From: Sphingomonas jeddahensis
Lineage (GTDB): Bacteria > Pseudomonadota > Alphaproteobacteria > Sphingomonadales > Sphingomonadaceae
Assembly: GCF_001981525.1 (NCBI RefSeq)
Contig: NZ_MPSB01000001.1
Coordinates: 62,001 to 126,000 of the forward strand
Direction of reading: 5' to 3'
Length of the DNA stretch: 64,000 nucleotides
The stretch's first letter is position 1. Each line of letters starts with the position of its first letter. Below the pieces are notes generated by a model that was not told where the DNA came from, ran no database searches, and saw nothing but the letters and a program-made list of their open reading frames with translations. Position numbers and translations under genes: made by a program. Positions 1-9,163 of the stretch are shown here, piece after piece.

Positions 1-57
1 AAGCGGGATTCGGACGTAATGTTCGAGCGGGGGCGCGGAGGATTGGGGCTTGGCTGA
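1..57 (+). CDS. possible 3' end of an upstream gene (partial)
   Basis: A frame is open from the first base of the window to a TGA at 55-57 and would overlap the TTG start of folB at 50-52. Such an overlap is typical of co-translated genes. Only 18 residues are visible, so the family cannot be read. In sphingomonads a short-chain dehydrogenase often precedes folB, but nothing here proves that. Confidence 0.25.
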   Translation, partial: KRDSDVMFERGRGGLGLG

Positions 58-400
58 CTATACGATCATCCTGGAACGGTTCGAGGTGCCGATCCGCCTC
101 GGCATTCATCCGCACGAGGCGGAGCCGCAACGCGTTCGGCTCACCATTGAGATGACCGCCTCATACCCCGGAGCGCCGCGTGCGGATGCGATCGAGGAGG
201 TACTCGACTACGACTTTGTGCGCGAAGGCGTGCTGGCGCTCGCCGCGGGACCGGGGTTTGCCCTGCAAGAAACGCTGGTGGACGCAGTGGCGGCGCTTTG
301 CCTCGCCGACGCGCGCGTACGCCAAGTGCGCGTCCGATCGATGAAGCTCGATGTATATCCCGACGCGCGGGTTGGATGCGAGGTGGTGCGCGGACGGTGA
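50..400 (+). CDS. folB: dihydroneopterin aldolase
   Basis: FolB makes 6-hydroxymethyl-dihydropterin from dihydroneopterin in cytoplasmic folate synthesis. The 116 residues match the usual family length. The N-terminus has the family pattern of a Gly-Ile-His-Pro-His-Glu stretch (the catalytic Glu region, about residues 18-23), and the C-terminal half has the MKLDVYPDA segment that carries the conserved Lys. The start is a TTG, chosen because GGAGGA lies seven bases upstream (37-42) and because the N-terminus then begins right at the conserved beta strand. It may be co-translated with the gene that ends at 57. The next gene, leuA, converges on it from the other strand. Confidence 0.88.
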   Translation: MADYTIILERFEVPIRLGIHPHEAEPQRVRLTIEMTASYPGAPRADAIEEVLDYDFVREGVLALAAGPGFALQETLVDAVAALCLADARVRQVRVRSMKLDVYPDARVGCEVVRGR

Positions 401-623
401 AGCCGTTGTTCGTTCGAGCTCGGGGCGGCGCCGTGTTCGCCGTCCGCTAGGATCGGTGGATGCGAGGGCAGCGTGCCGAACGCGCGCCGTCCTCTGCCTC
501 TCGTTTGGGACCTAGTGCTGGCATAATCGGGCGGTCGCCGCGCCCCGCCCGGATGAATGTTTGGGGGCCGCCGGACAGGGAAGCAGTGTTTCGGCTATTT
601 TCCTTTTCCGGCGCCCGTCGAAC

Positions 624-2282
624 TCAGCTTCGATTCGCCGCGCTCAGCACTGCGCGCACACTGGCAGTCGCGATATCGGTATCGATACCGACGCCCCACA
701 CCGTCCGGCCGTCGGCGGTGCGGCACTCCAGATACGCCGCCGCCTGCGCGCCGGCACCGTGCCCGATGGCGTGTTCGGCATAGTCGATCACGTCGAGGCT
801 GGGCCCCGTCGAGTCCGCCAGCGCTGCGATCACGCCCGAGATCAGGCCGTTGCCGCGCCCGGACAGTGAGCGTTCCTCGCCGTCGATTGCGATCCGACCC
901 ACGAACAGGCGATCGCCCGCGCTGCCGGTCTCGTCATAATCGCGCAGCACAAAACGATCACTCTCACCCGGCAGATAGGCACGTTCGAACGCACCCCAGA
1001 TATCGGCGGCGTTGAGCTCGCGGCTCGTCTCGTCGGCGAGCGCCTGGACGTGGCGGCTGAAATCGCTCTGTAGCCGCTTCGGAAGCTTCAGTCCCTTGTC
1101 CTGCTCGATCACCCAGGCAACGCCGCCCTTGCCGCTCTGCGAATTGACGCGGATCACCGCTTCGTAGCTGCGCCCGAGATCGGCGGGGTCGATGGGAAGG
1201 TAAGGCACCTCCCAAAGATCGTCGTTGCGCGCTTCCTGCGCGGCGAAGCCCTTCTTGATAGCGTCCTGGTGGCTGCCCGAGAACGCCGTGAACACGAGAT
1301 CGCCGGCATAGGGTGTGCGCGGGTGCACCGGGATGTTGGTGGCATATTCCACCGTCTTCACGATCGCGTCGATGTCGCTGAGGTCCAGCTGCGGGTCGAC
1401 GCCCTGCGTGTACATGTTGAGCGCCACAGTCACGAGATCGCAATTGCCGGTGCGCTCGCCATTGCCGAGCAGGCAACCCTCGACGCGATCGGCGCCGGCC
1501 ATCAGCCCCAGCTCCGCCGCCGCCACGCCGGTGCCGCGGTCGTTGTGCGTGTGCAGGCTGATCACCACCGCTTCGCGATTGGGGATGTGACGGCCGAAAT
1601 ATTCGATCTGGTCGGCATAGACGTTGGGCGTCGCGCACTCGACCGTGGCGGGCAGGTTGAGGATCAGCGGATGCTCGGCGGTGGGGCGAAGTACGTCCAT
1701 CACCGCGGCGCAGACCTCGATGCTGAAATCCACTTCGGCGGTGGAGAAGGTTTCCGGGCTATATTCGAAATGCCAGTCGACATTCGGCTGCTTGGCCGCC
1801 TCGTCGCGCAGCACCTTGGCGCCTTCGATCGCGATCGCCTTCACCTCCTCGCGGCTCATGCCGAACACGATGCGGCGCCAGGCAGGACTGACCGCATTGT
1901 AGAGGTGGACGATCGCCGAATGCGCGCCTTCGAGGCTGCGAAAGCTCGTCTCGATCAGGTCGCGGCGCGACTGGGTGAGGACCTGGATCTTCACGTCCTC
2001 GGGGATACGATTCTGCTTGATCAGCCCGGAGATGAAATCGAATTCGGTCGCCCCGGCGGAGGGGAAGCCGACCTCGATTTCCTTCAGGCCGACCTTCACC
2101 AGCAGGTCGAAGAAGCGGGTCTTCTTCTCGGCATCCATCGGATCGATCAGCGCCTGATTGCCGTCGCGCAGGTCGGTCGAGAGCCAGCGCGGCGCGCGGG
2201 TGATCGTTTTGGAAGGCCAGGTGCGGTCGGCGATCTGGATCGGCGGAAAGGGACGGTACTTGGTCGATGGGTCGCGCAGCAT
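624..2282 (-). CDS. leuA: 2-isopropylmalate synthase (long, actinobacterial-type form)
   Basis: This enzyme condenses acetyl-CoA with 2-ketoisovalerate, the first committed step of leucine synthesis. At 552 residues it is the long LeuA form with an extended N-terminus. The catalytic TIM barrel opens with LSTDLRDGNQALIDPM (about residues 34-49), and the metal-binding HTHNDRG and GNGERTGNCDL motifs follow. The C-terminal part is the leucine-sensing regulatory domain. The ATG has no clear Shine-Dalgarno sequence. A Leu-rich leader peptide lies about 100 bases upstream (2382-2426), followed by a long inverted repeat, so control by leucine supply through attenuation is likely. The ilv genes are on the same strand upstream but separated by other genes. 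Confidence 0.95.
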   Translation of the reverse strand: MLRDPSTKYRPFPPIQIADRTWPSKTITRAPRWLSTDLRDGNQALIDPMDAEKKTRFFDLLVKVGLKEIEVGFPSAGATEFDFISGLIKQNRIPEDVKIQVLTQSRRDLIETSFRSLEGAHSAIVHLYNAVSPAWRRIVFGMSREEVKAIAIEGAKVLRDEAAKQPNVDWHFEYSPETFSTAEVDFSIEVCAAVMDVLRPTAEHPLILNLPATVECATPNVYADQIEYFGRHIPNREAVVISLHTHNDRGTGVAAAELGLMAGADRVEGCLLGNGERTGNCDLVTVALNMYTQGVDPQLDLSDIDAIVKTVEYATNIPVHPRTPYAGDLVFTAFSGSHQDAIKKGFAAQEARNDDLWEVPYLPIDPADLGRSYEAVIRVNSQSGKGGVAWVIEQDKGLKLPKRLQSDFSRHVQALADETSRELNAADIWGAFERAYLPGESDRFVLRDYDETGSAGDRLFVGRIAIDGEERSLSGRGNGLISGVIAALADSTGPSLDVIDYAEHAIGHGAGAQAAAYLECRTADGRTVWGVGIDTDIATASVRAVLSAANRS

Positions 2283-2330
2283 GGTTCGGCTCGCTTCGCT
2301 CGAAGGGGGCGGGGAAGGTCGGTTCGGCTG

Positions 2331-2389
2331 GCCCTTAGGCGGTTCGCGTGCCGCCCGATAGGCGCACCGCGGTGGTCGCGCCTAAGGGC
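2331..2389 (-). promoter_or_regulatory. inverted repeat in leuA leader
   Basis: Perfect 11-base arms (2331-2341 and 2379-2389, core CCTTAGG) enclose 37 bases that themselves contain the 10-base palindrome CACCGCGGTG at 2365-2374, so alternative pairings are possible. The leader peptide stop codon is inside the arm at 2379-2389. There is no U-run after the stem, so this is more likely the alternative or anti-terminating stem than a simple intrinsic terminator. Confidence 0.5.
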
Positions 2390-2426
2390 GCGTAAGTCGC
2401 AGGAGAAGGCCGAGTGCCCGGATCAT
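2382..2426 (-). promoter_or_regulatory. leuL: putative leuA leader peptide (attenuator)
   Basis: On the leuA strand an ATG at 2426 opens a 14-codon frame reading MIRALGLLLRLTRP and ending in TAG. Five of the 14 residues are leucine, four of them within LGLLLRL, which is the signature of a leucine attenuation leader. The stop codon lies inside the first arm of an 11-base inverted repeat that precedes leuA. No convincing ribosome binding site is visible, which is the main weakness of the call. Confidence 0.65.
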
Positions 2427-2545
2427 CGACGCCAAAGGTGCCCAAATATCGCCATCCTGTCCACCCTGAAGAAATTTGACGTTTTCGTAAGGGGTTGGCC
2501 GATAGGCATCGGCTTTCGCTCCAGCGGCGGCTTGAAAGGACCAGC

Positions 2546-2941
2546 GTGAGGCAGCTTCTCTACATCAGCACGGCCACGCCGGGCACCACCATCGATACTG
2601 TGGGTATCTTGGCGGCTTCACTGCGCAACAATCGGCGCGAAGGCGTCACCGGCCTGCTGTGGACCGACGATCGTCGCTTCCTGCAAGTCCTGGAGGGGGA
2701 GGACGCCGCAGTGCAGGGCGTGTTCGACCGGATCAAGGCCGATCCACGGCATCGTGCGATCGTCGTGCTCCACGATCGCACGATCGCGGTGCGTGAATTC
2801 GGCGCATGGGAGATGGCGCGCCGCGGCCCGTCGGACACCAGCGATGCCTTTGACACGAAGATGCGGCACCATCTTGCCGCCGCATCGCCGGCGGTACGCG
2901 GCACGTTCGAGGGGCTGATCGCCGCCCGGCGCGCCGCGTAG
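2546..2941 (+). CDS. short BLUF-domain blue-light sensor protein
   Basis: BLUF domains bind FAD and signal blue light by changing the hydrogen bonds around the flavin. With the GTG start at 2546 the protein begins RQLLYIST, the canonical first strand. Key residues are all present: Tyr6, Asn29, Gln47, Trp88 and Met90, with spacings from Asn onward equal to those in AppA. The protein is 131 residues, a bare BLUF domain with a short C-terminal cap and no fused output domain. GTG is preferred over an upstream in-frame ATG at 2495 because AAAGGA sits five bases before it and the extra 17 residues match nothing in the family. No obvious partner gene adjoins it; it diverges from the leuA leader and converges with the YceI gene. 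Confidence 0.88.
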   Translation: MRQLLYISTATPGTTIDTVGILAASLRNNRREGVTGLLWTDDRRFLQVLEGEDAAVQGVFDRIKADPRHRAIVVLHDRTIAVREFGAWEMARRGPSDTSDAFDTKMRHHLAAASPAVRGTFEGLIAARRAA

Positions 2942-2954
2942 CGCCTGCCGCCGC

Positions 2955-3596
2955 TTACTTCTGGAAGGCGGCGGTGATCTTCAGCTTCACCTCGTCCGAC
3001 ACCATCGGAATGCCGTAACCGACGTTGAACGCACTGCGCTGAATGCTGGTCTTGGCGGTAAAGCCGATATTCTCCTTGCCGCCCATCGGGGCCGGCGCCT
3101 TGCCCGCACCGTAGAATTCGGCATCCAGCGTCACCGGCTTGGTCACGCCGTTGAGCGTCAGATTGCCCTCGATCTTGGCCGTCTGGCCGTTCGGCGTTAC
3201 GCGGGTCGAGACGAAGCGGGCGGGCGCAGGGGCAGCGCCGAAGAAGTCGGCCTGCTTGCCGGCCTCGGCAGGCTTCAGCAGATGCTTGGTCAGGCCAGCG
3301 CTGGCGGTGGTCACTTCGGCGACCGGGATCGTGACATCGACCTTCGCCGCCGCCGGATTCTTCGGATCAAGCGTCAGCGTGCCGGTGACATTGCCGAACA
3401 GCCCGAAATAGGGGCTGAAGCCGAGGTGATCGACCGACCATTCCACCAACGTGTGGCCGGCATCGACGGTATAGGTGCCGCCGGTGATCGCGGCGGGGTT
3501 CTTCTGCCCTGGCGTGGTGGTCGGCGCCTGTGGGGCGGCGATGGCCACGGTGCCGGTGAGCAGGGCGGACAGGATGAAAGCGTGTGCGATGCGCAT
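2955..3596 (-). CDS. YceI family periplasmic protein
   Basis: YceI proteins are lipocalin-like periplasmic beta barrels that bind polyisoprenoid-type ligands; the exact role is usually unknown. The 213-residue product starts with a signal peptide (MRIAHAFILSALLTGTVAIAA, cleavage probably after the AIAA). It then has the YceI hallmarks: a YTVDAGHT strand, HLGFSPYFGLFGNVTGTL, and the C-terminal NVGYGIPMVSDEVKLKI. GGGAGG eight bases before the ATG supports the start. It ends 14 bases from the convergent BLUF gene. Confidence 0.87.
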   Translation of the reverse strand: MRIAHAFILSALLTGTVAIAAPQAPTTTPGQKNPAAITGGTYTVDAGHTLVEWSVDHLGFSPYFGLFGNVTGTLTLDPKNPAAAKVDVTIPVAEVTTASAGLTKHLLKPAEAGKQADFFGAAPAPARFVSTRVTPNGQTAKIEGNLTLNGVTKPVTLDAEFYGAGKAPAPMGGKENIGFTAKTSIQRSAFNVGYGIPMVSDEVKLKITAAFQK

Positions 3597-3683
3597 GAGA
3601 AGGCCTCCCGGAAAACGTCTGGCGCGGAGGAACCATAACGCGTGACGGCGGAAAAGTGCCGCGTCCGAAACGACCTGTTTCAG

Positions 3684-4448
3684 CTAGTTCGCCACGCCCA
3701 CGACGATATCGTATTTGATCCGCACCCAGGCCCCGATCAGCGGCTTGCCGTTCACCCGCGGCGGCCGCACCAGGAACTGCCACGACGCCCGCCTGAGGCC
3801 GCGCGCGATGCCCGATCCAGGCGTTTCGCCCATCTCGCGGCAGTCCTCGACGCGGTTGCGCTCGATGGTGCGGCAAGCGACGATGCCCCAGCCGCTTTGC
3901 TCGCGCTGCGGCAGGTAGGTGACCATCTCGGCGCGGGTTGGCTCGCGCACCCATTCGGCGGCATAGAGTGTCTCGCCGTTGGGGCCGCCGCCTGCCACAC
4001 CTTCGGCACCGCCGCCGGCATCGCCGGGCGGGCCGGATGCGCCACCCGGCGCCGGCGCGGCACGCGGAATCCGGCCGATGTCGGCTGCGGCATAGTCGTT
4101 CCGCGACAGCTTGATGACGCCGGGCAGTTCCAGTTCCGACAGCGGTACGGGCGGCAGCGGTGGTGGAGGTGGGGCGACGGGCGGTTGCTCCGCCGGCTTC
4201 TGATTCGCCTTGGGTTGCCGCTCACGGCGCTGTTGCCGCGACTGTTCCTGCTTCGGGCCGGGCGGGGAGACGTCGAAGGTCGACAGGATGCCGCCGTCAC
4301 CGGGCGGGCGGCCGGGCCATGCCCCCATGCGGATCAGCACCAGCACGAGCAGCGCGACGAGCAGCAGCGCGAACGACAGGGACAGCAGGCGGCTGCGCCA
4401 CGACGGACGGGCCAAATACGTCGCATGGATCTGGGACGACGGCCGCAT
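3684..4448 (-). CDS. membrane-anchored Pro-rich protein with TonB-like C-terminus
   Basis: I do not recognise a named family. The 254-residue product has a cytoplasmic N-terminus, one strong membrane segment (about residues 23-40), then a long Pro- and Gln/Arg-rich linker (about 60-105) and a second Gly/Pro-rich stretch. The last 50 residues, WQFLVRPPRVNGKPLIGAW and what follows, resemble the final strands of a TonB C-terminal domain. Two Cys in the C-terminal domain could form a disulphide in the periplasm. The topology is that of a TonB-type energy transducer or a cell-envelope linker protein. It lies downstream of ilvC on the same strand with a repeat between them. No exbB or exbD is nearby. 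Confidence 0.6.
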   Translation of the reverse strand: MRPSSQIHATYLARPSWRSRLLSLSFALLLVALLVLVLIRMGAWPGRPPGDGGILSTFDVSPPGPKQEQSRQQRRERQPKANQKPAEQPPVAPPPPPLPPVPLSELELPGVIKLSRNDYAAADIGRIPRAAPAPGGASGPPGDAGGGAEGVAGGGPNGETLYAAEWVREPTRAEMVTYLPQREQSGWGIVACRTIERNRVEDCREMGETPGSGIARGLRRASWQFLVRPPRVNGKPLIGAWVRIKYDIVVGVAN

Positions 4449-4517
4449 CGTCCGGCGCGCGTAGCGGGTTGAGGGTAGGGCGACAATGGCAGTCGCACCA
4501 AGATGAGAACTCTATTC

Positions 4518-4598
4518 CGCTCGCACTGAGCTTGTCGAAGTGCGTGCCAAGCGCGCTTTCGCTTGTGACACGCCCTTCGACAGGCTCCGGGCGAACGG
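4518..4598. repeat. dispersed repeat, family A (inverted pair)
   Basis: Two diverged inverted copies of the unit CTTCGACAGGCTC-N-GGCGAACGG (4518-4540 reverse, 4573-4598 forward) flank about 32 bases, between ilvC and the Pro-rich gene. The same unit recurs at 35991-36021 and 53025-53103, and a degenerate relative lies inside treZ. Confidence 0.7.
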
Positions 4599-4632
4599 GG
4601 AAGGGTGGTTCCCTTCCCCGTGTGCTAGCGGA

Positions 4633-5768
<1,136 letters not shown>

Positions 5769-5787
5769 GGTGTGGTGGCGGATAGGT

Positions 5788-6303
5788 TCAGGCGGCGTCC
5801 TTGCCGCGGGCGATGGCGACGATGCCGGTGCGGGCGACCTCGATCAGGCCGACTTCGCCCATCAGCTCGACGAACTTGTCGATCTTCTCGATGCCGCCGG
5901 TCACTTCGAACACGAAGCTCGACGTGGTCGCATCGACTACGCGGGCGCGATAGACGTCGGCGAGGCGAAGCGCCTCGATGCGGTGATCGCCGGTGCCGCG
6001 CACCTTCACCAGTGCGAGCTCGCGCTCGACGTGCGGCCCCTCCGCGGTCAGATCGCGGACGGTGTGCACCGGCACGAGCCGATCGAGCTGGGCGACGATC
6101 TGTTCCAGCATCGGCTTGCTCGCCGACGTCACGATGGTAATCCGGCTGACCGCCTTGTCGGCGGTGATCTCGCTCACCGTCAGGCTTTCGATATTATAGC
6201 CGCGCGCGGTGAACAGGCCGGCGATCCGGGCGAGGATACCGGGTTCGTTGTCGACGATGACGGCAAGCGTATGCCGCTCGGCGGTTTCGGATTTGATGTG
6301 CAT
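5788..6303 (-). CDS. ilvH: acetolactate synthase regulatory (small) subunit
   Basis: The small subunit activates acetolactate synthase and confers valine feedback. The 171 residues comprise an N-terminal ACT domain (HTLAVIVDNEPGILARIAGLF, about residues 11-31) and the usual C-terminal domain that ends in RTGIVAIARG. It is separated from ilvB by 111 bases that are almost wholly a palindromic repeat (family D). The only Shine-Dalgarno-like sequence, GGGGAG, comes from the arm of that repeat. Confidence 0.95.
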   Translation of the reverse strand: MHIKSETAERHTLAVIVDNEPGILARIAGLFTARGYNIESLTVSEITADKAVSRITIVTSASKPMLEQIVAQLDRLVPVHTVRDLTAEGPHVERELALVKVRGTGDHRIEALRLADVYRARVVDATTSSFVFEVTGGIEKIDKFVELMGEVGLIEVARTGIVAIARGKDAA

Positions 6304-6315
6304 GTCGATCTCACT

Positions 6316-6411
6316 CCCCTCCCGCTTGCGGGAGGGGTTGGGGGTGGGAAGGCGGCAGGCGATGCGGAGGCGGACAAGCCCACCCCCAGCCCCTCCCGCA
6401 AGCGGGAGGGG
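6316..6411. repeat. nested palindromic repeat, family D
   Basis: Two perfect stem-loops with 10-base arms CCCCTCCCGC / GCGGGAGGGG (6316-6337 and 6390-6411) stand as inverted copies. They are joined by a further inverted pair (TTGGGGGTGGG with CCCACCCCCAG), so the whole 96 bases can fold as one large cruciform. It lies between ilvB and ilvH and ends four bases before the ilvB stop codon. Confidence 0.8.
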
Positions 6412-6414
6412 GGA

Positions 6415-8166
6415 TCAGACCAGCGCCTTGGCCTCGTCGTCCATCGTGCCCGACACTTCGTTCGCCTGAAGGATCATGTCGGTATGCGCCGCACCCGACG
6501 GGATCATCGGGAAACAGTTGGCGAGCTTCGCCACCATGCAATCCACCATCACCGGGCCGTCATGCGCGAGCATGTCGGCGATCCCCTGCTCCAACTGGTC
6601 GGGATGCTCGATGCGGATGCCCTTCCATCCGTATGCCTCGGCCAGCTTCACGAAATCGGGCAGCGAATCCGAATAGCTTTCGGCATAGCGGCTCTCATAA
6701 GTGAGCTCCTGCCACTGGCGGACCATGCCCATATATTCGTTGTTGAGGATGAAGACCTTCACCGGGAGGCGATATTGCGTCGCCGTCGCCAGTTCCTGGA
6801 TGTTCATCTGGATCGAGGCTTCGCCGGCGATGTCGATCACCAGCGCGTTGGGATTGCCCATCTGCGCACCAATCGCGGCGGGGAGGCCATAGCCCATCGT
6901 GCCGAGCCCACCGGAGGTCAGCCACTTGTTCGGCTTCTCGAACCCGAAATGCTGCGCGGCCCACATCTGGTGCTGACCGACCTCGGTGGTGATGATCGGA
7001 TCGCGGGCATGCGTCGCCTCCCACAGCGCGCGCACCGCGCGTTGCGGCATGATGACCTGATCGTCCTTCGGGAAGTTCAGGCACTGGACCGCGCGCCATC
7101 CCTCGATCCGCCGCCACCACTCGCGCGTATCGGGCTTGGGATGCTGGCGCGCCTTCCAGATGCGCAGCATGTCCTCCATCGCATGGCCAGCATCGGCGAC
7201 GATGCCCAAGTCGATGCGCACCGTCTTGTTGATGCTCGACCGATCGATGTCGATGTGTACCTTACGGCTGTTCGGCGAAAAGGCGTCGAGCCGGCCCGTA
7301 ACGCGATCGTCGAAGCGCGCGCCGATCGCGACGATCAGGTCCGCCTGGTTCATCGCCATATTGGCTTCATAGGTGCCGTGCATGCCCAGCATCCCCAGCC
7401 ATTGCGGCGAGGTGGCGGGCAGGGCGCCAAGCCCCATCAGCGTCGAGGTGACCGGCGCGCCGGTGACGCGCGCCAGCTCGATCAGCAGCTGCGACGCCGC
7501 AGGGCCCGCGTTGATCACGCCGCCGCCGGTGTAGAAGATCGGGCGTTCGGCCGCGGCGAGCATGTCGACCAGTTGCTCGATCTCGCTGCGATCCGCCTTA
7601 AGCGCCGGACGATAGGTCTTGTGCTGGATCGGGCCGGGCTTCTGATATTTGGCGGTTGCGACCTGCACGTCCTTGGGGATGTCGACCACGACCGGGCCGG
7701 GGCGACCCGAGGTGGCGATATGGAACGCCTCGTGGATCACGCTGCCGAGGATCGCCGGGTCCTTCACCAGATAATTATGCTTGGTGCAGTGACGCGTGAT
7801 GCCGATCGTGTCGGCCTCCTGAAACGCGTCCGAGCCGATCAGCGCGGTCGGCACCTGTCCGGTGATTACCACCATCGGGATCGAATCGAGCAGCGCATCG
7901 GTGATGCCGGTGACGGCGTTGGTCGCACCGGGGCCGGAGGTGACGAGCACCACGCCCGGCTTGCCGGTGGAGCGGGCATAACCTTCCGCCGCATGCGTTG
8001 CTGCCTGCTCGTGGCGTACAAGGATGTGGCGAATGCGCTTGGACCGGAAGAGGGCGTCGTAGATCGGTAAAACGGCACCGCCCGGATAGCCGAAGATGAC
8101 GTCCACGCCGAGATCGCACAGCGCCTCGACCAGGATGTCTGCTCCGCTCTTCTCAATCACTTTCAT
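6415..8166 (-). CDS. ilvB: acetolactate synthase catalytic (large) subunit
   Basis: This ThDP- and FAD-dependent enzyme condenses pyruvate with pyruvate or 2-ketobutyrate, the first common step of valine and isoleucine synthesis. It has the N-terminal GYPGGAVLPIYDAL and RHEQAATHAAEGYAR motifs with the cofactor-activating Glu, the FAD domain, and the C-terminal ThDP domain. The Mg/ThDP motif reads DIAGEASIQMN, where Glu-Ala replaces the classical Asp-Gly, a variant known from alphaproteobacteria. The start at 8166 gives MKVIEKSGADILVEAL; an in-frame ATG at 8199 would add 11 residues and cannot be excluded. miaA ends 38 bases upstream of 8199, so ilvB is probably read with miaA or from a promoter inside it. 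Confidence 0.95.
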   Translation of the reverse strand: MKVIEKSGADILVEALCDLGVDVIFGYPGGAVLPIYDALFRSKRIRHILVRHEQAATHAAEGYARSTGKPGVVLVTSGPGATNAVTGITDALLDSIPMVVITGQVPTALIGSDAFQEADTIGITRHCTKHNYLVKDPAILGSVIHEAFHIATSGRPGPVVVDIPKDVQVATAKYQKPGPIQHKTYRPALKADRSEIEQLVDMLAAAERPIFYTGGGVINAGPAASQLLIELARVTGAPVTSTLMGLGALPATSPQWLGMLGMHGTYEANMAMNQADLIVAIGARFDDRVTGRLDAFSPNSRKVHIDIDRSSINKTVRIDLGIVADAGHAMEDMLRIWKARQHPKPDTREWWRRIEGWRAVQCLNFPKDDQVIMPQRAVRALWEATHARDPIITTEVGQHQMWAAQHFGFEKPNKWLTSGGLGTMGYGLPAAIGAQMGNPNALVIDIAGEASIQMNIQELATATQYRLPVKVFILNNEYMGMVRQWQELTYESRYAESYSDSLPDFVKLAEAYGWKGIRIEHPDQLEQGIADMLAHDGPVMVDCMVAKLANCFPMIPSGAAHTDMILQANEVSGTMDDEAKALV

Positions 8167-8236
8167 TCCCCTTTCATGATAGACACGGTCGCGTGCCACT
8201 CGGGTGGCGGCGCGCTACGGCAATGAAAATTACGCG

Positions 8237-9163
8237 TCAAGACGGAAGATTGAAATAATATTCCAACTCAGCCGCAGGTAGCTGGTCCACGCGCCGCCAG
8301 TGCGGCGGCGGCTGATGCCGGAACCACGTATATTGGCGCTTGGCGTACCGCCGGGTCGCAAGTGCCGCGCGGGTCAGCGCCGTCTCGCGATCGATATCAC
8401 CTGCCAGCATGGCCGCGATCTCCGGCACGCCAATCGCGCGACGCACCGGCGCCGCTTCATCCACGTCGTTGCGGGTAAGCAGAGCCTCCACTTCCATGAT
8501 CGCGCCGCTGGCGAACATTTGGTTCAGGCGCTGATCGATGCGTTCGTTCAGGTCTGCGCGATCGGGCAAGACGATCAACGGTGCGAGATCGACCTGATCG
8601 CCGATCCCCCCAACCCGCTCCGCCTGCCATGCCGCAAGGGGCCGGCCCGTTGATCGCACCACCTCAAGCGCGCGCGCGACGCGCGTGGTGTCGGCCGGGG
8701 CCAGCCGCTGCGCAGCGCCCGGATCGGCCACCGTCAGTTCGGCATAGGCCTTCGCCACCGGCAAGGCGCGTACGGCCTCCCGGATCGACGGATCGATCGG
8801 CGGCACCGGTGCGATGCCCTCCAGCAAGGTGCGCATATAGAGCCCAGTCCCGCCGGTGAGGATTGGCAGTCGCCCTTCCGCGATGATTGCCATGATCTGC
8901 TCGCGAGCCTCGGCCGCCCATTGCGCGGCCGACCAATGCGTGGCGCCATCGATATGGCCGTACAGCCGGTGCTCGGCCCGCGCCTCGTCCGCCGATGTCG
9001 GCCGCGCGCTGATCACCCGCAAGTCGCGATACACTTGGCTGGCATCGGCGTTGACGATGACGCCGCCGGTCCGCTCGGCCAGCGCAAGCGCGAGCGATGA
9101 CTTGCCGCTCGCGGTTGGCCCTGCAATGAGCGCCAGCTTCGAAAGGGGATCACGCTTGTTCAC
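8237..9163 (-). CDS. miaA: tRNA dimethylallyltransferase
   Basis: MiaA prenylates A37 of tRNAs that read codons beginning with U. The 308-residue product starts at a GTG (VNKRDPLSKLALIAGPTASGKSS); the P-loop GPTASGKSS falls at residues 12-20 as in homologues. The DASQVYRDL motif follows, and the C-terminal KRQYTWFRHQ motif is clear. The longer open frame upstream is an artefact of serB antisense coding. The start overlaps the divergent serB start by eight bases and shows no Shine-Dalgarno sequence. ilvB follows downstream on the same strand. Confidence 0.93.
   Translation of the reverse strand: MNKRDPLSKLALIAGPTASGKSSLALALAERTGGVIVNADASQVYRDLRVISARPTSADEARAEHRLYGHIDGATHWSAAQWAAEAREQIMAIIAEGRLPILTGGTGLYMRTLLEGIAPVPPIDPSIREAVRALPVAKAYAELTVADPGAAQRLAPADTTRVARALEVVRSTGRPLAAWQAERVGGIGDQVDLAPLIVLPDRADLNERIDQRLNQMFASGAIMEVEALLTRNDVDEAAPVRRAIGVPEIAAMLAGDIDRETALTRAALATRRYAKRQYTWFRHQPPPHWRRVDQLPAAELEYYFNLPS

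Noticed and set aside
2943-2980. Possible bidirectional terminator between the BLUF and YceI genes
   Set aside because: CCGCC and GGCGG runs can pair, but the stem is short, lies partly in coding sequence and has no T-run.
4449-4632. CRISPR-like repeats between ilvC and the Pro-rich gene
   Set aside because: There are only two copies, in inverted orientation; they belong to a dispersed palindromic family, not an array of direct repeats.
5770-8070. A 766-codon open frame on the plus strand antisense to ilvB and ilvH
   Set aside because: It is a GC-rich codon-position shadow of the real genes; its translation is rich in Arg, His, Ala and Asp with no family pattern, and it spans the gap repeat.
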